In this document: piece after piece, positions 16,830 to 25,600 of the stretch | How positions within the stretch are numbered: the stretch's first letter is position 1 | Layout: each line of letters begins with the position of its first letter | Assembly (NCBI RefSeq): GCF_038096175.1 | Contig: NZ_CP151099.1 | Location: 6,302,001 to 6,366,000 of the forward strand | Length of the DNA stretch: 64,000 bases | Direction of reading: 5' to 3' | Source of the DNA: Nostoc sp. UHCC 0302 | GTDB taxonomy: Bacteria > Cyanobacteriota > Cyanobacteriia > Cyanobacteriales > Nostocaceae | Translations under genes and position numbers: made by a program | Notes under the pieces: model-generated | Database searches by the model: none | Seen by the model: only the letters and a program-made list of their open reading frames with translations | Told to the model about the DNA's origin: nothing

Positions 16830-18389
16830 TCACTCTTCTTCTAGCAACTGTTCTATATATTTTTGCACCAAAGGCACTTGAAAAGCATTGCCTTCTGTAG
16901 TCAAAATCTCTTTTCGCGTTAGTTTGCGGATAATGCCTTTGTCTTGCTGCGTGGGAGTTTCCTCGTGGATTACCCGGCGCAGGAGAGAGCGTAGGCGTAG
17001 CCCGTCGTAGACATCGCTCTCTGTTAAACTCTTCCATAATTCCCGAAAATACTGATCGCCTCGCTCAAGCACAACAGGTATAACTTCTTTAACATCCTGT
17101 GCAGTAGCTTTTGCTGTATCTGCTTCTCGCTTATTTCTTCTGATATCGCGGTTTAGCAACTCCACCACCTCATAACACACCAACTGAACGAGATAAGGTT
17201 GACAGTGAGTAAGTTGGATAATTTCGTCTACAGCAGTTGGTTCATAGATATCGCAGAAATTCTCTACTGGCTGTTGAATCAAATCGCGGGCTTCTGACTC
17301 TTGCAGGTAAGTCATTCGCAAAGCACGGGTGTTAATTAGATAGTCACTCCAGTAATCATCAAGTTCAGATAACTCCTGTGAACCACTAAAAAGTAAAATC
17401 CACTTGCGTTGGTGTTGCAGCAGGTTACGAATAAAATTGAGTGGCGCACGGCTACTTGTTGCTGCCACTACCTCACTCAGGCGTTCATATTCATCCAAAC
17501 AGAGCAGAAATTGCTTATCAGAGTTGCTGCGTTCTATTTCTGTTAACCAAGTTTGCAGCGCTGGAAATGGATCTTCTGCTAGTTTATTGGCATCTGGATT
17601 AGGCAAGTATACTCTGCGGGGTAATCGCCGTGCAGCTTCGATAATTTGTTGAGCTAAATTTTCAGCCAATCCTTTTAACGTTGTGGCTGATGCTGCACCC
17701 TGTAAATCTACCAGCAAAGGTACAATATTTGCTTGTATTCTGTAAGGTAGATATTTCAGTGCTGAGGTTTTTCCTGTCCTGCGCCCACCATAGAGTAACA
17801 ACACTGGCGGTTGCTCAGAAAGTGTCAAAGATTCGATTTCCTCAAATATGTCCTTTCGCCCTTTGAAACGATTCTTTGCTGTTTCCGGGTCTAGCGAGTT
17901 ACCAGCAATATAAACTTGTCGAATTTCTTTTGATTGCTGTGCCTGTTCCTCTAAAGTTCGCTGCGCCGTCTCTAGTATAGTCAGCCAGCTTTGTGCAGTG
18001 TTGCCAAAAGAAACAGCAACGCGAGCATCTTTAGTCAAAGCTAGACTTTGCCCCAGTTGGCGTAATGCATTGATGGGAATATTGAGTAACTCATATTGAC
18101 GATAAAGTGAAGTTGCTTCTTGTGATGCGGTTACATTCTGGCTAATTTCCAAAAATTGAGGCAGTACAATGCCAAGTTCCTTTGGTGCTGGTGAGGGAAT
18201 CCACGCTAGTTGGTTGGCAATCTCCACAATATCGCTCAACCTCTGACAACGATTGAGAATATCTACAGCAATACCAAAAATTGCCTGTGCTGCTACTTTT
18301 TGCTGATTGGTGGATGTAATTAGATAATTAATAGTCTCACGGGCAGCGATTGGGTTGTTTCGATAAGCCTCTACAATCATCTGAGCCAT
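16830..18389 (-). CDS. P-loop ATPase with C-terminal winged-helix region (AAA/STAND-like)
   Basis: About 519 residues, third gene of a tight minus-strand cassette. Residues 1-165 are helical with no recognised domain. FKGRKDIFEEIE (~175) introduces the ATPase. Walker A is GGRRTGKTS (~201-209), Walker B is FLLCLDEYERL, and a sensor-like segment WILLFSGSQELSEL follows. The C-terminus (IIRKLTRKEILTTEGNAFQVPLVQKYIEQ) looks like a winged helix. This order resembles archaeal-type/STAND AAA proteins. ATG at 18389 is chosen; a TTG at 18413 is possible, 4 bp after the previous stop. Near residues 458-468 the protein contains SDVYDGLRLRS, encoded by a dispersed 27-bp repeat inserted in frame. Confidence 0.75.
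   Translation of the reverse strand: MAQMIVEAYRNNPIAARETINYLITSTNQQKVAAQAIFGIAVDILNRCQRLSDIVEIANQLAWIPSPAPKELGIVLPQFLEISQNVTASQEATSLYRQYELLNIPINALRQLGQSLALTKDARVAVSFGNTAQSWLTILETAQRTLEEQAQQSKEIRQVYIAGNSLDPETAKNRFKGRKDIFEEIESLTLSEQPPVLLLYGGRRTGKTSALKYLPYRIQANIVPLLVDLQGAASATTLKGLAENLAQQIIEAARRLPRRVYLPNPDANKLAEDPFPALQTWLTEIERSNSDKQFLLCLDEYERLSEVVAATSSRAPLNFIRNLLQHQRKWILLFSGSQELSELDDYWSDYLINTRALRMTYLQESEARDLIQQPVENFCDIYEPTAVDEIIQLTHCQPYLVQLVCYEVVELLNRDIRRNKREADTAKATAQDVKEVIPVVLERGDQYFRELWKSLTESDVYDGLRLRSLLRRVIHEETPTQQDKGIIRKLTRKEILTTEGNAFQVPLVQKYIEQLLEEE
16991..17017. repeat. 27-bp dispersed repeat (copy B), inside the ATPase gene
   Basis: Exact copy of the repeat at 1628-1654. Here it lies in the reading frame of the minus-strand ATPase gene and supplies the peptide DVYDGLRLR, with 27 bp (nine codons) keeping the frame open. 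Confidence 0.8.
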
Positions 18390-18417
18390 AAAAGGCAATG
18401 GCAAAATAATCAATTCA

Positions 18418-19287
18418 TCAAAACGGGGGTGGCAAGTATCTTAAACAATTTACCCGCTTTCCATTGGGAAACAACAAGAACAAGGTGAGTATCCATAGTA
18501 ATTCCGGCAACCAGAAGTAAACCCGCAGCACACCGAAAATATACGTCACGCCGAACGCCACCCCCAACGCCACCCCCAACGCCACCCCCAACGCCACCCC
18601 CAACACCACGCCTAACGCCACCGCCACGCCGAACGCCACGTCTCTCAACGCCACGCCGAACGCCACGCCGAACGCCACGCCCGACGCCACGCCCGAGCCG
18701 AACGCCACACCCAACGCCACGCCCAACGCCACACCCAACGCCACGCTCAACGCCACGCCGAACGCCACACCGAACGCCACGCCCAACGCCACGCCCAACG
18801 CCACGCCCAACGCCACGCTCAACTCCACGCCTGATAAATATCCAGTTGTAAGAAATGATAAAAATCTAGCTGTAAGAAAAATGCTAAGGGCACCAACAAG
18901 GAAAATAACTAGTCTATTTTTATTACCGCTACGGTCAAGAACCCTTCCTATAAACCAGCCCACCAATATCAACCAGCCCCCCCAACTGTGGAACCACCAG
19001 TTAAATGACTCACCACTAACCAGAGTGTAAACTGATGCCACTAGTAATACAGCAAACATTGGGACTACGGTAGTTAGCCACCAAACTTGCCCAGCATAGC
19101 GACGCAGACGAGGGTTAGTACGGAACTCAGTCCGTTTATCAAAGGGGTTATCTGTCGGCTTCAGTTCTGGATGGATATCCCGCAGCCAACGTTCAAAGGT
19201 AAAAGGTTTGAAGTAACTCCAATACAAAAGGCGCACACATTCAGCCACATAATTCCAAAAGCCTGATGCTGGCGACGTGTTACTCAT
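18418..19287 (-). CDS. Multi-pass membrane protein with GVAL/GVAF tetrapeptide repeats
   Basis: A 289-residue protein, middle gene of the three-gene cassette (gaps of 2 bp and a few bp). Residues 1-60 are soluble ([27 protein letters not shown]). Two or three ordinary membrane helices follow (~72-145). Residues ~150-250 are an almost unbroken run of the tetrapeptide GVA(L/F), encoded by a 12-bp DNA repeat at 18540-18835. The run places glycine at every fourth position (continuous GxxxG) and is broken only by GSGVAS and LRD. A last helix ([14 protein letters not shown]) and a short basic tail end it. No family is recognised; tightly packed helices or a pore are possible. Confidence 0.75.
   Translation of the reverse strand: MSNTSPASGFWNYVAECVRLLYWSYFKPFTFERWLRDIHPELKPTDNPFDKRTEFRTNPRLRRYAGQVWWLTTVVPMFAVLLVASVYTLVSGESFNWWFHSWGGWLILVGWFIGRVLDRSGNKNRLVIFLVGALSIFLTARFLSFLTTGYLSGVELSVALGVALGVALGVAFGVAFGVALSVALGVALGVALGVAFGSGVASGVAFGVAFGVALRDVAFGVAVALGVVLGVALGVALGVALGVAFGVTYIFGVLRVYFWLPELLWILTLFLLFPNGKRVNCLRYLPPPF
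18540..18835. repeat. 12-bp coding minisatellite (GVAL/GVAF repeats)
   Basis: About 25 tandem variants of a 12-bp unit, plus-strand form AACGCCACGCCC, with changes mostly at the third base of the unit's first codon pair. All lie in frame with the minus-strand membrane-protein gene. Such repeats expand and contract easily, so copy number is likely to vary between strains. Confidence 0.88.
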
Positions 19288-19289
19288 TG

Positions 19290-20366
19290 CTACTTTATCC
19301 CCAGCTTGTCACGCACAAAATCCCAAACTTCGTTCCAGTGCAGCACACCCACCAAAACCAAAACGAGCAAAAGCAGAATTACCATCCCGATAATCCAGTT
19401 GCTCACATCATCAACAGCCCCACCAATGAACTTGGCTATTCTACCCAGGCGTAGTGGTAAATCCCAAACTAAACAATGCAGCCATAATTGCCACCACTTT
19501 CCCTGTGCTTTGGATTTAGGATGTGCAACCTGTTGTTCAAACTGCTGTTTCGCCCACTTTTTATCCTTGCCTTGTTGACGTGCTTCCCACAAATAGTAGC
19601 CAGCCAATTGCAACTTGTAAGGATGACGATCGCCCCATTGCTGGGCATGATTCTGTTCGTCTACACTCAAAGCAGCACCATTAGTAGAGCGACTTGGCAA
19701 ACGCGACAGTTCAATAGCCTCATCTGTAGTTAGTTCTTTCAAAGAAATAGTATGACCAATATTGAAAAAACTAGAGACAAACCGATGCTCGTTAGCATAA
19801 ACATCCAGTTGTTTACGCGAAGCCACCACTAGCATCAAGGCATTGCTATCCATCAGCGATCGCAAATTGTCATAAAATCCATTATCAAATTTATCGGGAT
19901 ATTTCAAAAGGCTTTCAAAATCATCCAAACAGAGGACGGGTAGCTTTCCTTGCTGTTTCCATTGCTTAACCGCATCTGAAAATGCTTGACGATTTAGTGG
20001 TTTAGTCTTCCAAGGATTTTGCAGACTGCGTTGTTGCCATCCCTGAACGTGACTCAGTAAACCTTCGGCTACAGCCTCATAGAAACCCGTTTCACTTTGG
20101 CAATCTACACCCCGTAACGGTAGATAAATTACCACATAATTACTGCTGTTGTGTAATACTCGCTGCTGCCAAGTCAGAACAAAATAATGCAGCAACGAAG
20201 ATTTACCAATGTGCTTCTCACCGACTATATTGATACTTGTAGGCTGATCGCCCATCATCCGAGATGCGATCGCGTGTAATTCATCTTTACGACCGACAAA
20301 CAGCCTGGGATCTTCAATCATCCCCGCAGCCACAAAAGGATTGGCAGGCAATGCTCCAGAGGTCAT
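19290..20366 (-). CDS. P-loop ATPase with C-terminal membrane anchor (AAA/STAND-like)
   Basis: A 358-residue protein, first gene of the cassette. Walker A is GEKHIGKSS (residues 49-57), just after FVGRKDELHAIASRM, the usual lead-in of Orc1/STAND-type ATPases. Walker B is VLCLDDFESLL (~146-156), and a sensor-like ALMLVVASRKQLD follows. The C-terminal part carries a single strong membrane segment (IIGMVILLLLVLVLVGVLHW, ~322-341) and a short tail. It therefore probably sits on the membrane facing the cytosol, next to the GVAL-repeat protein. No effector domain (TIR, nuclease, protease) is visible. Confidence 0.77.
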   Translation of the reverse strand: MTSGALPANPFVAAGMIEDPRLFVGRKDELHAIASRMMGDQPTSINIVGEKHIGKSSLLHYFVLTWQQRVLHNSSNYVVIYLPLRGVDCQSETGFYEAVAEGLLSHVQGWQQRSLQNPWKTKPLNRQAFSDAVKQWKQQGKLPVLCLDDFESLLKYPDKFDNGFYDNLRSLMDSNALMLVVASRKQLDVYANEHRFVSSFFNIGHTISLKELTTDEAIELSRLPSRSTNGAALSVDEQNHAQQWGDRHPYKLQLAGYYLWEARQQGKDKKWAKQQFEQQVAHPKSKAQGKWWQLWLHCLVWDLPLRLGRIAKFIGGAVDDVSNWIIGMVILLLLVLVLVGVLHWNEVWDFVRDKLGIK

Positions 20367-20596
20367 CTAAAGGGTTTATCCTAATTTCAGCGATTTAGGT
20401 GCAATCACCTAAAAGAATAGCATTATACCCACAATGCCTTTGTGATCTAGTTCTTAGGTATGTGCTTTTGCTATGTCATGCAAAAAGCGCAAAGATTGAT
20501 AACACAAGATTTAACACCCAATCATTGCATCAATCTACAACCAAAACCTGGAATTGGAGTGTGTAGCACTTTTGAGTAAAGATTTTAATTCCAACC

Positions 20597-21397
20597 ATGA
20601 AATTAAAAATTGTCAAGCAAACCCCAACTTTATTGAAACTGCACCTCAAGCCACAAGCGATATTCTACTGGCTGTTTGGAGGAATATTCGTAGCGGGTGG
20701 CGTTTTCTTGATGACCAAACTAGGAAAGACAACTACTTTTATTTGCAGTCGACTTGAACCCACTCAAGAAAGTTGCCAGTTAATCACAAAAAGTATTTTA
20801 AAATCTCAAGTTAAAAGCTGGACACTCAAAGAAGTACTAGGAGCAAAACTAGACACTAATACCACCAATGCTTCGAGTAGTTATCCCTTGGTAATTCTGA
20901 CAAGTGATGCTTCAGTTCCCATTGATTTAGTAAATGCAGACAGCACTCAGAAGGAATCTAAGGCTGCACAAATTAATGCCTTTATTAAAAACTCACGAGA
21001 ACCAAAATTAACTATTAATGAAGATACTCGTCTTTGGACTTATCCTCTAGGTTTATTCTTAATTGCAAGTGGTGCTGTTTGCATTATTTATCTACTGATG
21101 AATAACACAATTATTTGTATTTTAGATAAAACCCTTGACAAAGCGACTATCGAACGTAAAGGTTGGCTTGGGAAAGAAGTTATTCAAGCTAAACTTTCAG
21201 AAATTTCAGGTTTGAATATTGATGCAGTCGCAATGGACGCAGTAACAGTCACAAGTTCAACTAGTTATAATATTGTCTTCAACTTGGTATCTGACAAAAA
21301 TATCTATTTGGCTGCTGGCCCAATGTTTACTGCCAAGAGTGCAGAACAAACCGTTGAAGCGATCGCCAGTTTTCTAAATTTAAAAATTACAGATTAA
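20597..21397 (+). CDS. Hypothetical membrane protein, 266 aa
   Basis: Two membrane segments: residues ~23-40 (IFYWLFGGIFVAGGVFLM) and ~150-170 (LGLFLIASGAVCIIYLLM). Between them lies a ~105-residue, probably extracytoplasmic domain with two cysteines (ICSRLEPTQESC) that could form a disulfide. After the second helix a ~95-residue domain (IICILDKTLDKATIERKGWLGKEVIQAKLSEISGLNI) resembles PH-like domains of small bacterial membrane proteins. Not assigned to a named family. It diverges from the ATPase cassette, with 230 bp between the starts. Confidence 0.7.
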   Translation: MKLKIVKQTPTLLKLHLKPQAIFYWLFGGIFVAGGVFLMTKLGKTTTFICSRLEPTQESCQLITKSILKSQVKSWTLKEVLGAKLDTNTTNASSSYPLVILTSDASVPIDLVNADSTQKESKAAQINAFIKNSREPKLTINEDTRLWTYPLGLFLIASGAVCIIYLLMNNTIICILDKTLDKATIERKGWLGKEVIQAKLSEISGLNIDAVAMDAVTVTSSTSYNIVFNLVSDKNIYLAAGPMFTAKSAEQTVEAIASFLNLKITD

Positions 21398-21944
<547 letters not shown>

Positions 21945-22496
21945 CTACTGTAATCCCATGCGTAATTCTGCCAACCGCTGCCGTGCCTTAGCATCAATAG
22001 CATTGGCTAAAAACCTACTTTTAGATTGTTTGCGAGTATGATACTTTTGCCGCATTCGACAAACTGTAGCTTCTACTTCGCCACAGAGTTGTTGTGCTGA
22101 TAACCATTCAGCTCCATACCCCTGTACCATCAACTGCTGTGCGCGATCTGACGTGGCGACAATCACACGAGAAATTAGAGATAACGCTAGTTCCTGGCGA
22201 AAAGACGCACAGGTTCTTTCAATATAGGTATCTGCCGTCTGCCCAAAATCGGTGTAATAAACTGATAAAAGCTCAGTAATAGTCTCTTTATTGCTAGAAG
22301 TGTTCTGATATTGGGCATCAAAAATTATTTGAGTTGCATAACCTTGAAACGCGCTGTATCCGGTCATTGCCTCAACAAGTTCTCCACGTGCTGCTTCTAG
22401 CCCAGCGCTATCACGGGTTTTTTTAAGGCAAGGCCAAGCACCTATTATATTGTAGCCGTCCACTAATAAAACGGCTGGGAGTGGGGAACGGGGCAT
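21945..22496 (-). CDS. NYN-domain ribonuclease-like protein (YacP/Rae1 family)
   Basis: A 183-residue PIN-like NYN protein. The opening VLLVDGYNIIGAWP carries the first conserved Asp. Further family features are TQIIFDAQY, YTDFGQTADTYIER and VIVATSDRAQQ, which hold the remaining acidic metal ligands. B. subtilis Rae1 (YacP) cuts mRNA on the ribosome; the cyanobacterial target is unknown. Length is typical. It stands alone between tRNA-Asn and the ABC gene, both on the minus strand. Confidence 0.87.
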   Translation of the reverse strand: MPRSPLPAVLLVDGYNIIGAWPCLKKTRDSAGLEAARGELVEAMTGYSAFQGYATQIIFDAQYQNTSSNKETITELLSVYYTDFGQTADTYIERTCASFRQELALSLISRVIVATSDRAQQLMVQGYGAEWLSAQQLCGEVEATVCRMRQKYHTRKQSKSRFLANAIDAKARQRLAELRMGLQ

Positions 22497-22640
22497 GGTT
22501 TTGAATCACAATTTTCTAGAGTTAACAAAATTCATTCATAAGTTTTATAGTAATTGATGCATTGTCTGTAACACTATGTTACATAGCACAAAAAAATGCT
22601 GCTGATTGACAAAACTAACCTTAAGACAGACGCAGCAATT

Positions 22641-22670
22641 AAAAACGCGCCTTGATTTCAAAGGCGCGTT
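22641..22670 (-). terminator. Rho-independent terminator after the ECF-type ATPase gene
   Basis: On the minus strand AACGCGCCTT and AAGGCGCGTT form a 10-bp stem with a 7-nt loop, followed by a T run. It lies about 105 bp after the ABC gene's stop codon. Confidence 0.8.
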
Positions 22671-22776
22671 GCAATAAAGTAATGGGTTGTCGAGGTTGGG
22701 ATTTGGAGGTAAGCGCTGAGCCAGAATTTCCACTCAGGACTCGGAACTCAACACTGTGAATTACTCAACTCAGGAC

Positions 22777-23457
22777 TCAAGAAGAAGCTTCGTTGTTTAC
22801 CTCCATCAAACGTTGCTTGAGGCGTTGGGCTTCACCCCAATCTATCAAAGAGCCTCTCTCCAGCAAGAAAGCACCATCGCAGTAATTTAACTCGTCTAAT
22901 CGATGCGTCACCCACAGGGCTGTAATGCCGCGACTTTTGACGAGGCGGCGGACACCTGCTACTAAATCTAGCTGGCTATCTGGATCTAACAAGGCAGTGG
23001 GTTCATCTAATAGTAAAACTTCACAACGACGGGCGATCGCACCCGCGATCGCTACTCGCTGTTTTTGTCCTCCAGAGAGCGCATAAATCGGGCGTCGTTG
23101 TAGAGCAAGCAAATTTACTGCTCCTAGCGCCTCCTCAACTCTTGCTCTTATAGCAGCAGGTGGTAATTTTTCTTCCACCAATCCAAAAGCCACATCAGCA
23201 CCAACTGTTGGCATAACCAGTTGATGATCAGGATTTTGAAAAACAAAGCCAACAGGATGCAAAATCCGAATCTCACCAGACTCAGGGGCTAATAGCCCCG
23301 CCAGCAGCCTAAGTAACGTTGATTTGCCACTGCCATTTGTACCTAAGAGCATCCAAAATTCACCCTTGGGTACTTCGAGAGAGCAAGATTTGATTGCTGT
23401 GTCGCCATTAGGCCAATTAAAATTTAAATTCTTGACCTCGATGCCCACTTGCGCCAT
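22777..23457 (-). CDS. Energy-coupling-factor-type ABC ATPase (CbiO/EcfA-like)
   Basis: A 226-residue ATPase. Walker A is GTNGSGKST, the Q-loop is GFVFQNPDHQLVMPTV, the signature is LSGGQKQRVAIAGA, Walker B is VLLLDEPTALLD and the H-loop is VTHR. The QNPDHQ motif is characteristic of ECF ATPases that power vitamin, cobalt or nickel uptake. No S- or T-component is beside it, so the substrate is unknown and partners must be elsewhere. It is preceded by a small conserved gene 13 bp upstream and ends before a strong terminator. Confidence 0.88.
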   Translation of the reverse strand: MAQVGIEVKNLNFNWPNGDTAIKSCSLEVPKGEFWMLLGTNGSGKSTLLRLLAGLLAPESGEIRILHPVGFVFQNPDHQLVMPTVGADVAFGLVEEKLPPAAIRARVEEALGAVNLLALQRRPIYALSGGQKQRVAIAGAIARRCEVLLLDEPTALLDPDSQLDLVAGVRRLVKSRGITALWVTHRLDELNYCDGAFLLERGSLIDWGEAQRLKQRLMEVNNEASS

Positions 23458-23470
23458 TGGTATACCTTAG

Positions 23471-23743
23471 CTACTCAGCGGCTAACGCAAAAAACCCAGG
23501 TGGTCTACCACCAGCAGTGGTTACACCATCTTTCTGAACAATCTGTACCCCAGAAATCTCGCTAGCACGAACAGCAATTTTTTTCTCTGTCTTGCCTTCG
23601 CATATTAGTTCCACTATATCAGGATTGCCAGAACGTATTGCTGCCAGAATTAGCTGATAGACCGCCTCAGCATCTTCAGCTGACTTACGTTGTACTGATA
23701 TGGGGAAAGCAGTGTTTCTGATGCTTAAGTCGATGGTAAACAT
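23471..23743 (-). CDS. Conserved small protein upstream of the ECF-type ATPase
   Basis: A 90-residue soluble protein with no recognised name. It has a regular alpha/beta make-up (MFTIDLSIRNTAFPISVQRK; DAEAVYQLILAAIRSG; AVRASEISGVQIVQK) and ends in a Gly/Pro-rich tail (GGRPPGFFALAAE). It lies 13 bp upstream of the ABC ATPase and almost certainly shares its message. Role unknown. Confidence 0.7.
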   Translation of the reverse strand: MFTIDLSIRNTAFPISVQRKSAEDAEAVYQLILAAIRSGNPDIVELICEGKTEKKIAVRASEISGVQIVQKDGVTTAGGRPPGFFALAAE

Positions 23744-24042
23744 TTAGCTAGTATTAATTAAATTTGACTGTAGCACCCATTTTAGCGTCAGCTGGATGAT
23801 TCCAGCCCAAGATTGGGGGATTGAGGAATATGAGGGGGACGAGAAAGAATTATTATTCTTCTTTTGCTGCCCCTGCTCTTGCTTTAACGTGATCGCATCT
23901 GTATCAAAAGTTAAATTTTCTAACAAATCCCCTAGAAAAATTAGCGATTTGCACTTAATATGATTAAAGGTTCGTAAAAAATTGTAAACTGAATAGACAA
24001 TCAGTTCACTTTCTGCTTATAGAGCGCTGTAAAATAGTCATC

Positions 24043-24048
24043 TATAAT
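24043..24048 (+). promoter_or_regulatory. Probable -10 box of psbD
   Basis: TATAAT lies 43 bp before the psbD start. No good -35 box is seen at the usual spacing. A GGAG ribosome site lies at 24077-24080, 10 nt before the ATG. Confidence 0.5.
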
Positions 24049-24090
24049 ACAGATACAACCTGTACTTATAACATTTGGAGTTTTGCTCTC

Positions 24091-25146
24091 ATGACCATCG
24101 CAGTAGGACGCGCCCCCAGTAGAGGGTGGTTTGACGTACTAGACGACTGGTTGAAGCGCGATCGCTTCGTATTCGTAGGTTGGTCAGGGATATTATTATT
24201 TCCCTGCGCTTACCTAGCATTAGGCGGTTGGCTGACCGGGACAACATTTGTCACATCGTGGTACACCCACGGATTAGCCTCATCTTACCTAGAAGGCTGT
24301 AACTTCCTGACAGTGGCAGTATCAACACCAGCAGACAGCATGGGACACTCCTTGCTGCTGTTGTGGGGGCCAGAAGCCCAAGGTGACCTGACACGCTGGT
24401 TCCAACTAGGTGGATTGTGGCCATTCGTAGCCCTGCACGGAGCCTTTGCTTTGATTGGCTTCATGTTACGGCAATTTGAAATCGCACGGCTAGTAGGAAT
24501 TCGTCCCTACAACGCGCTAGCATTCTCAGCCCCAATTGCGGTATTCGTCAGCGTCTTCTTGATGTACCCCTTGGGACAATCGTCTTGGTTCTTTGCACCC
24601 AGCTTTGGAGTAGCAGCAATCTTCCGATTCTTGCTGTTCCTGCAAGGGTTCCACAACTGGACACTCAACCCATTCCACATGATGGGAGTAGCAGGGGTAC
24701 TAGGTGGAGCGCTATTGTGCGCGATTCATGGTGCGACAGTTGAAAACACCCTATTTGAAGACGGTGAAGGTGCAAACACCTTCCGGGCATTCAACCCCAC
24801 CCAATCAGAAGAAACCTACTCAATGGTGACAGCAAACCGATTCTGGTCACAGATATTCGGGATTGCTTTCTCCAACAAGCGCTGGTTGCACTTCTTCATG
24901 TTGTTTGTGCCAGTCACAGGCTTGTGGATGAGTGCTGTGGGTATCGTTGGTCTGGCACTCAACCTGCGGGCTTACGACTTCGTTTCTCAAGAATTGCGGG
25001 CGGCAGAAGACCCGGAATTTGAAACTTTCTATACCAAAAACATTTTGTTGAACGAGGGTATCCGCGCTTGGATGGCTCCTCAAGATCAGCCTCACGAACA
25101 ATTTGTATTCCCTGAAGAAGTTCTGCCTCGTGGTAACGCTCTCTAA
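24091..25146 (+). CDS. psbD: Photosystem II reaction-centre D2 protein
   Basis: 351 residues with the full D2 sequence. It starts [20 protein letters not shown], has five membrane helices, and ends [11 protein letters not shown]2 pairs with D1 to bind P680 chlorophylls, pheophytin, QA plastoquinone and the non-haem iron. [36 protein letters not shown] and the late [11 protein letters not shown] are recognisable. In most cyanobacteria psbD overlaps psbC; here psbC is absent and a terminator follows, so this should be the stand-alone second copy (psbD2), usually inducible by strong light. That assignment is an inference. Confidence 0.97.
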   Translation: MTIAVGRAPSRGWFDVLDDWLKRDRFVFVGWSGILLFPCAYLALGGWLTGTTFVTSWYTHGLASSYLEGCNFLTVAVSTPADSMGHSLLLLWGPEAQGDLTRWFQLGGLWPFVALHGAFALIGFMLRQFEIARLVGIRPYNALAFSAPIAVFVSVFLMYPLGQSSWFFAPSFGVAAIFRFLLFLQGFHNWTLNPFHMMGVAGVLGGALLCAIHGATVENTLFEDGEGANTFRAFNPTQSEETYSMVTANRFWSQIFGIAFSNKRWLHFFMLFVPVTGLWMSAVGIVGLALNLRAYDFVSQELRAAEDPEFETFYTKNILLNEGIRAWMAPQDQPHEQFVFPEEVLPRGNAL

Positions 25147-25281
25147 AGATAAGGAGAGGCAAGTTAGGACTGACTATGATCCTAATTAAGGGTTGTAGTT
25201 AGCGATGATTGGCAAATCCACATTAAAAAAGTTCTTCGGTATACGTCCGAAAATCATCAATATTACTCATTCTTCAGTTAT

Positions 25282-25306
25282 CCTCCGCCTTTTGGCGGGG
25301 GTTTTT
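25282..25306 (+). terminator. Rho-independent terminator after psbD
   Basis: CCTCCGCC and GGCGGGGG pair around a TTTT loop and run into TTTTT, about 135 bp after the psbD stop. Confidence 0.85.
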
Positions 25307-25410
25307 CTATTTATGGCTTGGATCTCTAAATTTATGTGTTATATTGAGTGAAGGTTATAAACCTAGAGCTAAACGCTCTCCCTTTTTGATACTAAGGCCG
25401 CTTAGGCAAT

Positions 25411-25421
25411 AAGGAGGTGAT
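25411..25421 (+). promoter_or_regulatory. Full-length Shine-Dalgarno sequence
   Basis: AAGGAGGTGAT is complementary over 11 bases to the 3' end of 16S rRNA (ATCACCTCCTT). It ends 4 nt before an ATG. The later GTCACCT (25510-25516) could pair with AGGTGAT and hide it. Confidence 0.6.
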
Positions 25422-25425
25422 GCCC

Positions 25426-25497
25426 ATGATAGAAAGTAGTATACCCATGGGTCATCAGGTTGCAGTTAGCCGGCTGTGTGCCGGGGCTGTTCTCTAA
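25426..25497 (+). CDS. Possible 23-aa peptide in the structured RNA
   Basis: The ATG follows a perfect 11-nt ribosome site. The frame reads MIESSIPMGHQVAVSRLCAG then AVL and TAA. It overlaps the 5' arm of the long helix (25449-25464), so translation would melt that helix. No family is recognised. It may be a real small protein, a leader peptide, or chance. No cysteine or amino-acid run typical of attenuation is seen. Confidence 0.4.
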   Translation: MIESSIPMGHQVAVSRLCAGAVL

Positions 25498-25600
25498 AAG
25501 TTAGCCTTAGTCACCTTGAGAGACTAAGTTAGCTCAAGTAGCTAGGCTAAAGCTCGGAGTTCCTTCCGGCAGTCTGGTTGCAACCTGAAGACCCGCTAGA

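Noticed and set aside
23744-23926. A 60-codon minus-strand frame beside the ECF-type ATPase operon.
   Set aside because: Low-complexity product (QQKKNNNSFSS) in the psbD upstream region; ends at the next gene's start. Probably chance.
25205-25351. A 48-codon plus-strand frame after psbD (start MIGKSTLKKFFGIRP).
   Set aside because: It runs straight through the psbD terminator hairpin, so it would not be transcribed whole.
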